A DNA stretch of 64,000 nt from an uncultured Duncaniella sp. (GTDB taxonomy: Bacteria; Bacteroidota; Bacteroidia; Bacteroidales; Muribaculaceae), in the NCBI GenBank assembly GCA_910578615.1, contig CAJTRI010000002.1, positions 45,645 through 109,644 on the forward strand. Reading direction: 5' to 3'. Position 1 is the stretch's first letter. Every line of letters starts with the position of its first letter. The notes under the pieces are model-generated. The model made no database searches. It was given only the letters and a program-made list of their open reading frames with translations, and had not been told where the DNA came from. This document shows, one piece after another, positions 34,835-42,833 of this stretch. Both the position numbers and the translations under genes were made by a program.

Positions 34835-36169
34835 TTATTTAAAGAAATTTTCAACCTTGTTCAACGTTCCCGACAGACAGAAGACAACTACATGGTCTCC
34901 CTCGCGTATCTCTGTGGTGCCGGACACGAGCATTCCGTTGCCGTCCCGCACAAGTCCGGCTATTGTCATATCGGCAGGGATTTTAAGGTTCTTTACCGCC
35001 CCACGAGTACATATGGCGTTTCTTCCTACGACGATTTCGAGCACTTCCGCATCTTCCAATGCCAGACATTTGGGTGTCTTTAATGCCGTGTCGAGAAGCA
35101 TCTGGAATATATTGCTTGACGTGAGTAGTTTCTTGTTTACCACGGTGTTGATACCGAGACTTTCAGCCTCTACAAAGTACTGGATATCCTCGATTCCTGC
35201 GACAAGGAGCTTCACCCCGGCTTTTTTAGCGAGCATACATCCGATGATATTCATTTCAGAAGACTCGTTAAGCGCTATAAAGGCATCGGTTCGTCCTATC
35301 CCTTCTTCCCGGAGTATTTCGATATTTCGCTGGTCGGCGTTGACAACGGTCACGTTGCAAAGACTTTCGGCTATGGCGTCGCATCGGGTCTTGTCGGCAT
35401 CTATTATGGTGACGGAATAGTCCGGGGCGAGTTGTTTGGCCACAAGTGCGGCTATTTTGCCCGCGCCGGAAATCATTACACGGCCGATCCTGTGGTTTAC
35501 TCGTCCGCAGAGTCTCATCAGGTCTTCCTCGCCACCTTTCAGAATAGAGAAATAGACGATATCACCTGAAAGCAATATGTCGTTGCCCTTGGGTATTATC
35601 ATCATATTGTCACGCTTTATGGCACAGACATGCAGCTGGTCACGTGTCTTGACGAGATCTGAAAGCCTTATGCCGTTCTCTGTGAAACCTGTGCCGAGGT
35701 GTACACCGACCACGATTATGGCGCCTCCGTGAAGTTCGAACCAGTTTCTGACCCAGTTGCGCCGTAGGGATTTCTTAATCATCCTTGCCGCGAGAAATTC
35801 GGGAAACACCATCTTGTCTACACCTGTCCCTGCAAAAAGTTCCTGAATATCAGGTGTCACGAAACCTTCGTTGTCTATACGGGCCACGGTACGCCCTGAG
35901 CCGAGAGATTTGGCAAGTTGTGCCGAGATTATGTTTACGTTCTCCCACTTGGTGACAGCTATGAACATGTCGCAGTCACATACTCCGGCCTCTCTGAGAG
36001 CTGAGGGAGAGACTGGGTTTCCGGCATAGGTGAGAATGTTGTAGCGGGCGTCGAGTTCGGCAAGACGTTCACGAGAGGTGCCCATGAGTACCACGTCCTG
36101 ATTTTCTGATGATAGTTGGTAGGCGAGGTGTGAACCGGTCTCGCCATCACCGGCGATTATAATCTTCAT
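34835..36169 (-). CDS. trkA: Trk potassium uptake regulator TrkA
   Basis: 444 residues: two RCK_N-RCK_C pairs. The first Rossmann motif is I-I-A-G-D-G-E-T-G-S-H-L-A (near the start) and the second is I-S-G-A-G-K-I-A-A-L-V-A (about residue 235), each followed by a TrkA_C domain. It binds NAD(H)/ATP and gates TrkH. First gene of the trkA-trkH operon. Confidence 0.95.
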   Translation of the reverse strand: MKIIIAGDGETGSHLAYQLSSENQDVVLMGTSRERLAELDARYNILTYAGNPVSPSALREAGVCDCDMFIAVTKWENVNIISAQLAKSLGSGRTVARIDNEGFVTPDIQELFAGTGVDKMVFPEFLAARMIKKSLRRNWVRNWFELHGGAIIVVGVHLGTGFTENGIRLSDLVKTRDQLHVCAIKRDNMMIIPKGNDILLSGDIVYFSILKGGEEDLMRLCGRVNHRIGRVMISGAGKIAALVAKQLAPDYSVTIIDADKTRCDAIAESLCNVTVVNADQRNIEILREEGIGRTDAFIALNESSEMNIIGCMLAKKAGVKLLVAGIEDIQYFVEAESLGINTVVNKKLLTSSNIFQMLLDTALKTPKCLALEDAEVLEIVVGRNAICTRGAVKNLKIPADMTIAGLVRDGNGMLVSGTTEIREGDHVVVFCLSGTLNKVENFFK

Positions 36170-36194
36170 TGTAGAATTGTCTGTTTCCGGGATG

Positions 36195-36202
36195 CAAAGA
36201 TA
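36195..36202 (-). promoter_or_regulatory. -7 box for trkA
   Basis: Minus-strand TATCTTTG, 26 bp before the trkA start. Confidence 0.65.
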
Positions 36203-36228
36203 AGAAATTATATTCTGATTATATTAAT

Positions 36229-36267
36229 GAAAAAAATGGCGTGAAGGTTCTCACGAACTCTCACGCC
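36229..36267 (-). terminator. Terminator of the sigma/anti-sigma/DUF4252 operon
   Basis: Stem TCACGCC/GGCGTGA (36261-36267 with 36239-36245) with an inner GTTC-tcac-GAAC hairpin, followed on the minus strand by a seven-T run (A-run 36230-36236). Confidence 0.8.
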
Positions 36268-36339
36268 TTTCCCGTAAGACACTTACTATTCCATAACTAA
36301 GATTTGTCGTGTCCTAAGGGTGTTGCCGGTTATACGGTT

Positions 36340-36804
36340 TTATTTGGGAGATTTTGCCAATCTGGATATCTCGTCGAGTTTAAGCGCTCCTTCGAGAAAT
36401 ATCACGGAGTATTCCTTCTGCACTCTGGCTGAGATGACATACTGGCATATCCCTTCTCCTATGGGGATGCGGTAGATTGTTGTGCCCGTTCCGTTGTTGT
36501 CTGTCTTCATCAGTGTTTCCATGTTCTTGCCTTGTTCGGAACAGAACTTCTTGAAATTGGATTCCATGGATTTTATCCCTTTCCCGGACTCGCTTGTTAT
36601 TATCTGGATATTGTTGATCTTGTCTTTAACGGCCGAGATATTTGAATCCACGGATTCGCTGCCCATGTCGTCAAGCATGGCTTTGGATATATAGATTGTT
36701 GAGATTTCCTTGTTGCCCTCGCATTTTTTGAAAAAGGAACTTTGTGCGGAGGCGTTCACGGCCATCATGGCAATGGCGGCAAAAAGCAGAATGATTCTTT
36801 TCAT
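36340..36804 (-). CDS. DUF4252 protein
   Basis: 154 residues with a clear signal peptide (cleavage near A-S-A-Q). The N-terminal F-F-K-K-C-E-G-N-K-E-I-S-T-I-Y-I-S-K-A-M-L segment and the regular beta-alpha pattern fit DUF4252, a Bacteroidetes family of exported proteins. It is the last gene of an operon with an ECF sigma factor and a membrane-anchored putative anti-sigma factor, a context in which DUF4252 genes are repeatedly found. Function unknown. Confidence 0.85.
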   Translation of the reverse strand: MKRIILLFAAIAMMAVNASAQSSFFKKCEGNKEISTIYISKAMLDDMGSESVDSNISAVKDKINNIQIITSESGKGIKSMESNFKKFCSEQGKNMETLMKTDNNGTGTTIYRIPIGEGICQYVISARVQKEYSVIFLEGALKLDEISRLAKSPK

Positions 36805-36817
36805 TTGGTTTAAGTGT

Positions 36818-37321
36818 TTATTGTTTGGAATTTAGTATTTCGAGTGCTCTGTTAGTCTCTTCTATCGCTTTGTTGGTTGTTGTTTCTGCATGTCTGATTC
36901 CGGCATAACCTTCTGCAATGGTTGTCGCGAATAAGCCGAGTGCTTTTTCCGTATAGGCATATGTCTCCTCCGGGGTGAGTTCGCGTGATAAGGATGAATG
37001 CCTTGACAGGGATATTCCGGCTATTGCAATGATGAGTATAATGGCGGCTGCCACGCTCAGGCTGTATATACGCCGGCGGTGTTGGGATTTCCGGCGGGAT
37101 GCGGTGAGTGAGTCCGCTATCCGGGCTATTCTTTCCTCGAATCCGTCGGGAACCCTTATAGAATCCATCCGGCTGAACAGGTCACGGTCGGCATGAAACT
37201 CGTGGCTAAGGTCTGGGTGGTTCAGAAGCGTCCTTAGCTCGGTTTCTTCTTTACGGGAGGTAACGGCATCGTAATATCTTGACAGTAGATGTCTTGTCTT
37301 CTTTATTTCCTCGGTGGTCAT
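36818..37321 (-). CDS. Predicted membrane-anchored anti-sigma factor
   Basis: 167 residues from the ATG at 37321, which overlaps the sigma-factor stop (ATGA). N-terminal cytoplasmic helical region (about 1-80, H-L-L-S-R-Y-Y-D-A-V-T), one TM segment (V-A-A-A-I-I-L-I-I-A-I-A-G-I, about 88-102) and a C-terminal helical domain outside. Layout and coupling with an ECF sigma factor imply an anti-sigma role, but no zinc anti-sigma motif is present, so the assignment rests on context. Confidence 0.7.
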   Translation of the reverse strand: MTTEEIKKTRHLLSRYYDAVTSRKEETELRTLLNHPDLSHEFHADRDLFSRMDSIRVPDGFEERIARIADSLTASRRKSQHRRRIYSLSVAAAIILIIAIAGISLSRHSSLSRELTPEETYAYTEKALGLFATTIAEGYAGIRHAETTTNKAIEETNRALEILNSKQ

Positions 37322-37821
37322 ACTATTTTGTTTTTGGAGAGACATGATTTCAGAAACCTTCGTCCTCGGCTAAGTAGCTGACGGATGTTTACATGAGACA
37401 ACCCGGTTGATTGTGCTATTTCGTCGTTGGAGCGCCCTTCGATGTCATGCAGTATGATTATGTTCCGTTGGGTAGCCGGCATACTATCGATGAGCCTTAA
37501 TATCTCGGCCATTTGGTCATGTTCGGAGGTTTCTGTACAAGACTGTGTGACGGGACTGGATTCTTCGTTGGCACTGATAGGTTCGGTCTGTAACAATAAT
37601 CTGGAATTGCGCAGGCTCAGACTTAGATTCTTTACCATGGTCAAGGCATAGGCCTCGTGGTTGCCGATATGAACAAGCCTGTCCCTGATTTCCCACAACC
37701 GGGCAAAGGTATCCTGCACGATATCTTCGGCATCATTCGGATTGCCGGATATGCGCAGGGCAACGGTATACATGCGGCGTCCGAGAGGCAGGAAGGTTGA
37801 TTTGAAAGTTGTGGGATTCAT
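37318..37821 (-). CDS. ECF-type RNA polymerase sigma factor
   Basis: 167 residues. Region 2 (D-A-E-D-I-V-Q-D-T-F-A-R-L-W-E) and region 4 (P-A-T-Q-R-N-I-I-I-L-H-D-I-E-G-R-S-N-D-E-I-A) joined by a short linker; no region 3, as expected for the ECF group. Controls the downstream anti-sigma and DUF4252 genes by analogy. The 228-bp gap upstream (37822-38049) has no TAnnTTTG box for this gene, which fits a possible autoregulated promoter of another class; it does contain the ssrA promoter on the other strand. Confidence 0.92.
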   Translation of the reverse strand: MNPTTFKSTFLPLGRRMYTVALRISGNPNDAEDIVQDTFARLWEIRDRLVHIGNHEAYALTMVKNLSLSLRNSRLLLQTEPISANEESSPVTQSCTETSEHDQMAEILRLIDSMPATQRNIIILHDIEGRSNDEIAQSTGLSHVNIRQLLSRGRRFLKSCLSKNKIV

Positions 37822-37998
37822 TGTTCAGTCTCGTGGTTGTCTATATGTATGACAGATTTATCATGGATTTGTGACACTATTCGTGAAATTTTTTCATCAT
37901 TAAGTTCTTCATAAATAAAATGGCTGTAAATCATTGTCAGACATTAGTGCCGTAATAAGTATATAACGTTAAAAATATTTAAAGTGAATGGCCGGGAA

Positions 37999-38029
37999 TT
38001 GGAAAACAGCATTCGAAACACTATCTTTG
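37999..38029 (+). promoter_or_regulatory. Promoter of ssrA
   Basis: TTGG (37999-38002), 19 bases, TATCTTTG (38022-38029), about 20 bp before the tmRNA 5' end. Confidence 0.75.
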
Positions 38030-38049
38030 CAAAACTTATCCATAACTAC

Positions 38050-38445
38050 GGGGCTGACTGGCTTTGACAGCGTGTAGAGGTGGTGAGTAAGCATGCAGAG
38101 TGATGATGCCTACACTCTATAATCAGAGACATCGACAATTCAAATGGCGAAAACAACTACGCTCTCGCTGCTTAATCGAAGTACAGTAGATTAGCTTTAT
38201 TGCCGCAACAGTTGTGGCAACGAGACATCACCCGATTGTCCTTTTTCCGAGACGGATCGATTCGGTGGTGCAGGTAAATCGGAAATATGGCGATGAAAGC
38301 CTCGCGACTCGCCGAGACACAAAGAGGATAAGGTTGGGATTGGTCGTTTCTTGCCTGTCCCATCACGAAAACCAAGTAGAGACTAAGCATGTAGAAAGCT
38401 CATTAGTTCCGCGTTTGGACGAGGGTTCAAACCCCTCCAGCTCCA
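38050..38445 (+). ncRNA. ssrA: Transfer-messenger RNA (tmRNA)
   Basis: One-piece tmRNA of about 396 nt. The 5' end GGGGCTGACTGGCTTTGACAG is diagnostic; its first seven bases pair with CAGCTCC at 38438-38444 (one G-U), and a T-arm GAGGGTTCAAACCCCTC lies before it. The tag frame is 38146-38175: resume codon GGC, peptide GENNYALAA, then TAA. Rescues stalled ribosomes together with SmpB. CCA is not encoded. Confidence 0.97.
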
Positions 38446-38482
38446 CTTGTAACATCGGACTGAAATCAGTCCAAACAAGACA

Positions 38483-38516
38483 AACCTCAGACTATCAAAT
38501 AGTTCTGAGGTTTTTT
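38483..38516 (+). terminator. Terminator of ssrA
   Basis: AACCTCAG-ACTAT pairs with ATAGTTCTGAGGTT (one bulge), followed by TTTTTT. A separate small hairpin GGACTG-AAAT-CAGTCC lies just upstream (38457-38472). Confidence 0.75.
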
Positions 38517-38580
38517 CGTGTCTAATCCTTTCGATTCAGTATCGAAATAAGACCAAGAAAAAGACCGTTTCAGACATACT

Positions 38581-38640
38581 TTCGTTACTAACCCGTTACT
38601 AAAAATTCGAGAATCAAAATAGTAACGATTTAGTAACGAA
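38581..38640. repeat. 21-bp imperfect inverted repeat built of GTTACTA units
   Basis: 38581-38601 and 38620-38640 are reverse complements at 19 of 21 positions, 18-nt spacer. Each arm contains CGTTACTA twice or nearly so. A third, direct-oriented copy (one inserted and one changed base) is at 39052-39073. Such paired arms resemble recombinase or regulator binding sites; no recombinase is encoded here. Confidence 0.7.
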
Positions 38641-38884
38641 TACTGCTTCAATATTCTAAAATACAATGTTTTACAACGATACAACTCGGATATAACCCGG
38701 AAAAATCAGGACATTTTAATAGTATGAAAACAGAGATTTGAGGCATTCTCCTACTACTTAATGCCAAAAAGACCTGCATGGGTATAACGTCGCTAACCCG
38801 TGAGACCACCCCGTATCTCCCCGATTTCTAATAATTTTTGAGCTGGAAAATCATAATCAACTTGTTAAATCCGATCTTTCTTAC

Positions 38885-38892
38885 TAAATTTG
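38885..38892 (+). promoter_or_regulatory. -7 box in the gap after ssrA
   Basis: TAAATTTG with TTG 20 bases upstream (38862-38864). No clear gene starts within 300 bp, so its product is unknown. Confidence 0.45.
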
Positions 38893-38951
38893 CAAATCAC
38901 GAATTGCAAATACTGTAGACTATTGACAATAGTTATAAAGCATTAAAATGA

Positions 38952-39158
38952 ACCATTGGACTTGTTTTAGTACTCCCAGATATTATATTTGCAGTTGAAA
39001 GATTAGAAGCTTACAATCATCGCAGTAGCAAGTTGGAGAAGGATAGGGTCATTCGTTTACTAACTCGTTACTATGAAGTTTTTTGGTATTTTCAGGCATC
39101 TGGTGTTGAGATACTTGGAATGCACGGAATAAGTTTACCCCCCCAATTCCGCTTATAG
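38952..39158 (+). pseudogene. Protein-like open frame without a start codon (possible gene remnant)
   Basis: 68 codons between a TGA (38949) and a TAG (39156) with no ATG, GTG or TTG near the beginning. The reading D-I-I-F-A-V-E-R-L-E-A-Y-N-H-R-S-S-K and R-V-I-R-L-L-T-R-Y-Y-E-V-F-W-Y-F is amphipathic and looks protein-like. It runs through a C7 tract at 39138-39144. It may be the 3' part of a decayed mobile-element gene, or chance. No family recognised. Confidence 0.2.
38984..38991 (+). promoter_or_regulatory. -7 box upstream of the radical SAM gene
   Basis: TATATTTG with TTG 19 bases upstream (38962-38964). If used, the radical SAM mRNA would have a leader of about 240 nt. It lies inside the start-less open frame, so one of the two readings is probably spurious. 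Confidence 0.45.
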
Positions 39159-39237
39159 CGACTCTGGAAATACTTCATGTGGGCTTTTTTGTTTTAGACA
39201 ATGTTTCTTCGGCAGATGTGTTTAAGAGGATGTTAAA

Positions 39238-40272
39238 ATGAATTTCTATAATATCTTGCGGCTGTGGAGAGGACGCCTCCCTCGGCCTTTGAAATTTTTT
39301 GGACTGTGGTTCATGCATGTGACCGGCCGCCGTGTGATAGGCGTTTATCTCGATCCGGTGTTGGGATGCAATCTTCGTTGCCGCATGTGTTATTTCAGCG
39401 ACCCTGAGAAACGTAGGTCGATGCATGGCTCAATGAGCGAGGAGCAGTTGCTACGATCGCAAAGGGCTCTTTTTCACCGGGCGCTCAAACTTCAAATCGG
39501 CTGCGGTGCTGAGCCTACGCTTTATGCTCCCGGCTTGGAAGCCGTGGTAAAATCTGGCAAAGATGCCGGCATTCCATATATTTCACTGACAACAAACGGT
39601 CTTCTGATTGCCTCGGGCCGTGTAGGACTCGAAAGTCTGGTGAAGGCCGGTCTTGACGAAATCACGCTGTCGATGCACGGAACTTCCCGTGAGATATATG
39701 AGGAGCTTATGCCGGGTGCGAAATACGATAGCCTTCTCAAACTTCTTGGACTTATTGCAGATGTAAAGAAGATTTATCCCTCATTCAAGGTCAGGGTCAA
39801 TTATACGGTCAATTCGCTTAACAAGGAAGACCTAAGGGACGATAGGTTTTTTAGGATATGGCCCGGAGGGTGCCTCCCCGACATTGTGCAGATTCGTCCT
39901 GTTCAGAAGATAGGAGATACAGAGTGGAAGGATTTCGACGAGAAACCGCTTATAGAGGATTATGACGGAACTATCGGCAATGTGGCCGCTCTTTGTGGCG
40001 AGAAAGGAATTACCTGTCTCGTGCCCTCCTGCGACAATCTTTCTCAGGTGGTAACCGAGCAAAGCGGTCATGATGCCTTGCTTGAGAGTTTGTGCTACTG
40101 CTATATATCGCCTGAGGGATGCTACAAGAACGATTTCGACCCGTTGTGTGATACATATGAAACCTATCACCGTAGGCAACATACGGCATGGACTCTGTTC
40201 AAGGCCGTATTCCGCAATCCGCGTGCCCGGCAACGAAATGTATCCAAGAAGCTAAATTACAATGTCAAATAA
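39238..40272 (+). CDS. Radical SAM protein of unknown substrate
   Basis: 344 residues. The C-x3-C-x2-C cluster motif is G-C-N-L-R-C-R-M-C-Y (C44, C48, C51), followed by the radical SAM barrel (G-C-G-A-E-P-T-L, L-T-T-N-G-L-L, T-L-S-M-H-G-T). The C-terminal part holds further cysteines (V-P-S-C-D-N; C-Y-C-Y-I-S-P-E-G-C-Y; P-L-C-D) that could bind a second Fe-S cluster in a SPASM/twitch-like manner. Basic ends (R-G-R-L-P-R-P-L-K at the start). No precursor peptide gene is evident nearby, so a peptide-modifying role is only one possibility. Confidence 0.85.
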   Translation: MNFYNILRLWRGRLPRPLKFFGLWFMHVTGRRVIGVYLDPVLGCNLRCRMCYFSDPEKRRSMHGSMSEEQLLRSQRALFHRALKLQIGCGAEPTLYAPGLEAVVKSGKDAGIPYISLTTNGLLIASGRVGLESLVKAGLDEITLSMHGTSREIYEELMPGAKYDSLLKLLGLIADVKKIYPSFKVRVNYTVNSLNKEDLRDDRFFRIWPGGCLPDIVQIRPVQKIGDTEWKDFDEKPLIEDYDGTIGNVAALCGEKGITCLVPSCDNLSQVVTEQSGHDALLESLCYCYISPEGCYKNDFDPLCDTYETYHRRQHTAWTLFKAVFRNPRARQRNVSKKLNYNVK

Positions 40273-40317
40273 GGCAGTCTCTCATCGGGTGATGATGTGT
40301 TGCTGTCCATTATAAAA

Positions 40318-40422
40318 ATGTACAAAGAGAATATGGATCAGGACACAATGGAACGGGCAATGATGTTTGCGGTAGAAGGCCGTTTAGCATTCCACTCTCG
40401 TGTATACTCCTTGCGGTTTTGA
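40318..40422 (+). CDS. Possible 34-residue ORF
   Basis: ATG-started frame M-Y-K-E-N-M-D-Q-D-T-M-E-R-A-M-M-F-A-V-E-G-R-L ending in TGA, in the 219-bp gap between the radical SAM gene and the next gene. It is helical and acidic at the start. There is no clear ribosome site or terminator. It could be a small peptide, a gene remnant or chance; function not assignable. Confidence 0.2.
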   Translation: MYKENMDQDTMERAMMFAVEGRLAFHSRVYSLRF

Positions 40423-40491
40423 ACTGAAAGCAAGCTAATGTAAGAGTGCTACTGACGGATTTCAGTTCACCTATGAAAGCGGAGACTTTAC

Positions 40492-40683
40492 TTAGTAGAA
40501 AAATTTATACAAAAGTTCCGGGTTGAAGATTGACAATAGGAATTCGGCTATCATCAGTATGGAGATGATTAGAAATATATATTTCCACCATTTAATCGTC
40601 TTCTTACGATAATCAATGATAAAATTGATTATGCCAAGAATACCTACCGCTAATAGGAATCCATTAGAAATATTGAAATCCAT
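40492..40683 (-). CDS. Small two-helix membrane protein, hypothetical
   Basis: 63 residues, AT-rich compared with its neighbours. Two hydrophobic helices (about 9-24 and 34-52) separated by a basic loop (D-Y-R-K-K-T-I-K-W-W-K). A plausible genuine small gene from composition and membrane layout; no family recognised. It ends next to the radical SAM islet and is transcribed away from it. Confidence 0.5.
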   Translation of the reverse strand: MDFNISNGFLLAVGILGIINFIIDYRKKTIKWWKYIFLIISILMIAEFLLSIFNPELLYKFFY

Positions 40684-40833
40684 AATGCTGTTTTTTATTT
40701 ATTTGACGTAAAATTATGGATATAGTTTCAGATTGGCAAAAAATATATCAATCGGTCTTGACATCCCGCACTGCTTATCCAAATGTTTGGCCAATGTGAG
40801 TCAGTCTCTCGGATTATGGTATTATGCCTATTC

Positions 40834-41607
40834 CTATAAAAGTCCCATTGAGGTAGCTGCCATTATTGCCTCGACGGAATTGCCTACGCTTAATCTTTCG
40901 ATAATGTTTTGTCGATGTCTGTTTACGGTATGTATGCTTATCCCCAACATATCGGCTATCTGTTTACTCGGTTTTCCCTCTTTGATTAATAGTAGTATCT
41001 CTTTTTCCCGCTCGGTCAGGATGTGGTTCTTTTTATCTGAGAAAGAGAGACTTGTTATTTTGCCGGTATGATTGTTCTTGATGTGCGCGTTGATGCCTGC
41101 CTGTATATCTTGTAGAGGTGACAGGTCGTAGCAGCAGAGAATCAGCCATATTTTTCCTGACGGAGATGTTTTCAGTATCTGTGTGCTGTTGTCAAGTATC
41201 ATGTAGCGTCCCTCCTTGTCCTTGACCCTTATACGGCATGTGGCTTTATAGCGGATTTTATCTTCTGCCGGCAACACATCTACGAATTTGAAAAATTCGT
41301 ATTCCAGCATCCTTTTTTCAACGAGATCTTCGGGATGAAGTCTGTTATATATAAGGTCTTCGTCGCTTGAACATATTTCCTTATATAGATGTGGCGTGTC
41401 CACGATTCCCATCAGACATGCAAGCTCGCCGCCAAACAGATAGCAATAGTCGCGTGATGCGTCTGTGATAACACAACATGCATTGGTGACGGACGCGACA
41501 TTGTCTGCAATCTTCTTGCATATTTCAATTTTCTCATTGTCAAGATGCTCGTTTTCGAGATGTTGGGAAGAGTATATCTGGTTGAGTTCCTTTCGCAATA
41601 CATCCAT
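40834..41607 (-). CDS. LuxR-type transcriptional regulator with PAS-like sensor region
   Basis: 257 residues. The C-terminal HTH_LuxR domain (about 190-257) is L-T-E-R-E-K-E-I-L-L-L-I-K-E-G-K-P-S-K-Q-I-A followed by H-T-V-N-R-H-R-Q-N-I. The N-terminal part (about 30-170) resembles a PAS fold (R-L-H-P-E-D-L-V and Y-K-A-T-C-R-I-R-V-K-D-K-E-G-R-Y-M). No receiver domain and no histidine kinase nearby, so it probably senses a ligand directly. Divergent from the acyltransferase gene, with abutting promoters; it may control that gene. Confidence 0.88.
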   Translation of the reverse strand: MDVLRKELNQIYSSQHLENEHLDNEKIEICKKIADNVASVTNACCVITDASRDYCYLFGGELACLMGIVDTPHLYKEICSSDEDLIYNRLHPEDLVEKRMLEYEFFKFVDVLPAEDKIRYKATCRIRVKDKEGRYMILDNSTQILKTSPSGKIWLILCCYDLSPLQDIQAGINAHIKNNHTGKITSLSFSDKKNHILTEREKEILLLIKEGKPSKQIADMLGISIHTVNRHRQNIIERLSVGNSVEAIMAATSMGLL

Positions 41608-41652
41608 ACTCAGTGGTTATTTTTCAGTATTTCGTGGGTGTGTGATTATATC

Positions 41653-41660
41653 TAATTTTG
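41653..41660 (+). promoter_or_regulatory. -7 box for the acyltransferase gene
   Basis: TAATTTTG, 36 bp before the ATG at 41697. It abuts the opposing -7 box at 41661-41668. Confidence 0.7.
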
Positions 41661-41668
41661 CAAAGTTA
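41661..41668 (-). promoter_or_regulatory. -7 box for the LuxR-type regulator
   Basis: Minus-strand TAACTTTG. Together with the plus-strand box it forms a near-perfect palindrome, so the two start sites overlap. Confidence 0.7.
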
Positions 41669-41696
41669 TTAAAATAATACAATAGAATTCAGAAAT

Positions 41697-42758
41697 ATGG
41701 GAAAGAGAATCGTATTCCTTGATTACATGCGTATGATAGCCTGTTTTATGGTTATTATGGTGCATTCCTGTGAGTTTTTCTTTATTGACGGGGCAGATAT
41801 CGGCATAAGAACCCTGTCGGATGGTTTTTGGGTAAGCGTTATCGATAGCGCGTTGCGTTGTTCGGTTCCGTTGTTTGTAATGATTTCGGCCTATCTTCTT
41901 GTGCCAATAAAGGGTGCTGTGACAGTTTTCTTCAAGAAGCGGTTTGTCAGGGTGCTTGTACCATTTGTTATCTGGTCGTTGCTATATGCTGTCCTGCCTG
42001 TTATATGGGGTGGGATGGATGGTTCCGAAGCATCGGCGTCATTAATACGTCTGGCATATAATTTTAATGACGCAAGCGGCCATATGTGGTTTATATATAT
42101 GCTCATAGGGTTGTATCTTTTCATGCCGGTAATCTCCCCTTGGCTTGAAAAGGCCGGTAAAAGAGCCGAACGGTCATTTCTGTTGCTCTGGTTTGCCTCA
42201 TCGTTTTTCCCCTATTTACGCGTATCAGTAGGATATGTCTATGGGGAATGTTATTGGAACGAGTTTAATCTACTGTGGTATTTCTCCGGGTTTCTCGGTT
42301 ATGTGGTTCTTGCTCATTATATCCGCAAGTATCTCACATGGAGCCGGAAGTTGCAAGCCGTTGTCGGAATACTCTTGTATGTGACCGGCTACATAATCAC
42401 TGCTACCATATGGTATGGCCGTATTCCAGGGTCGTCAACCCTTCAAGAGCTTGAACTTAGCTGGCGGTTCTGCACACCGAATGTCATTTTTGAGAGCCTT
42501 GGAGCCTTTATGATAATCCAATCAGTCTTTAAAGGAGCAAGGGCAGAAAATAGGATGGTCAGTGAAATTTCCAATCTGAGCTATGGCATTTATCTGATGC
42601 ATATCTTTATACTTGGCGCGGTGTTCCGCGTGGTCGGGCCAATGGGACTGACCACACCTGTGACTATCATTATTACAGGCACGATGACATTCGCCATATG
42701 CTGCATATTGTCTAAGTTGATTTCATATCTGCCTTATAGCAAATATATTATCGGGTAG
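41697..42758 (+). CDS. Acyltransferase 3 family membrane protein
   Basis: 353 residues with about ten TM helices. Family-3 acyltransferase features: an N-terminal R-I-V-F-L-D-Y-M-R-M-I-A-C-F-M-V-I-M-V-H-S segment with the conserved histidine, the S-G-H-M-W-F-I-Y-M motif and Y-G-I-Y-L-M-H near the C-terminus. Such enzymes transfer acetyl or succinyl groups to extracytoplasmic sugars (O-antigen, capsule, exopolysaccharide). No polysaccharide genes are adjacent, so the acceptor is unknown. Divergent regulator suggests dedicated control. Confidence 0.9.
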   Translation: MGKRIVFLDYMRMIACFMVIMVHSCEFFFIDGADIGIRTLSDGFWVSVIDSALRCSVPLFVMISAYLLVPIKGAVTVFFKKRFVRVLVPFVIWSLLYAVLPVIWGGMDGSEASASLIRLAYNFNDASGHMWFIYMLIGLYLFMPVISPWLEKAGKRAERSFLLLWFASSFFPYLRVSVGYVYGECYWNEFNLLWYFSGFLGYVVLAHYIRKYLTWSRKLQAVVGILLYVTGYIITATIWYGRIPGSSTLQELELSWRFCTPNVIFESLGAFMIIQSVFKGARAENRMVSEISNLSYGIYLMHIFILGAVFRVVGPMGLTTPVTIIITGTMTFAICCILSKLISYLPYSKYIIG

Positions 42759-42781
42759 TTGTGACATAATGAGGATTCTAT

Positions 42782-42828
42782 CCAATGAGTGTGGTGGGAG
42801 ATGCGTAATACCCCGCCACACTCATTGG
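42782..42828. terminator. Bidirectional terminator between the acyltransferase and phosphate transporter genes
   Basis: 13-bp perfect stem CCAATGAGTGTGG/CCACACTCATTGG (42782-42794 with 42816-42828), extendable by four more pairs (one G-T), between convergent genes. Confidence 0.7.
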
Positions 42829-42833
42829 TACTG

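Noticed and set aside
38446..42760. Intact integrated element at the ssrA 3' end
   Set aside because: I find no integrase gene and no second copy of the tmRNA 3' end that would mark an attachment-site duplication; only a scar is plausible.
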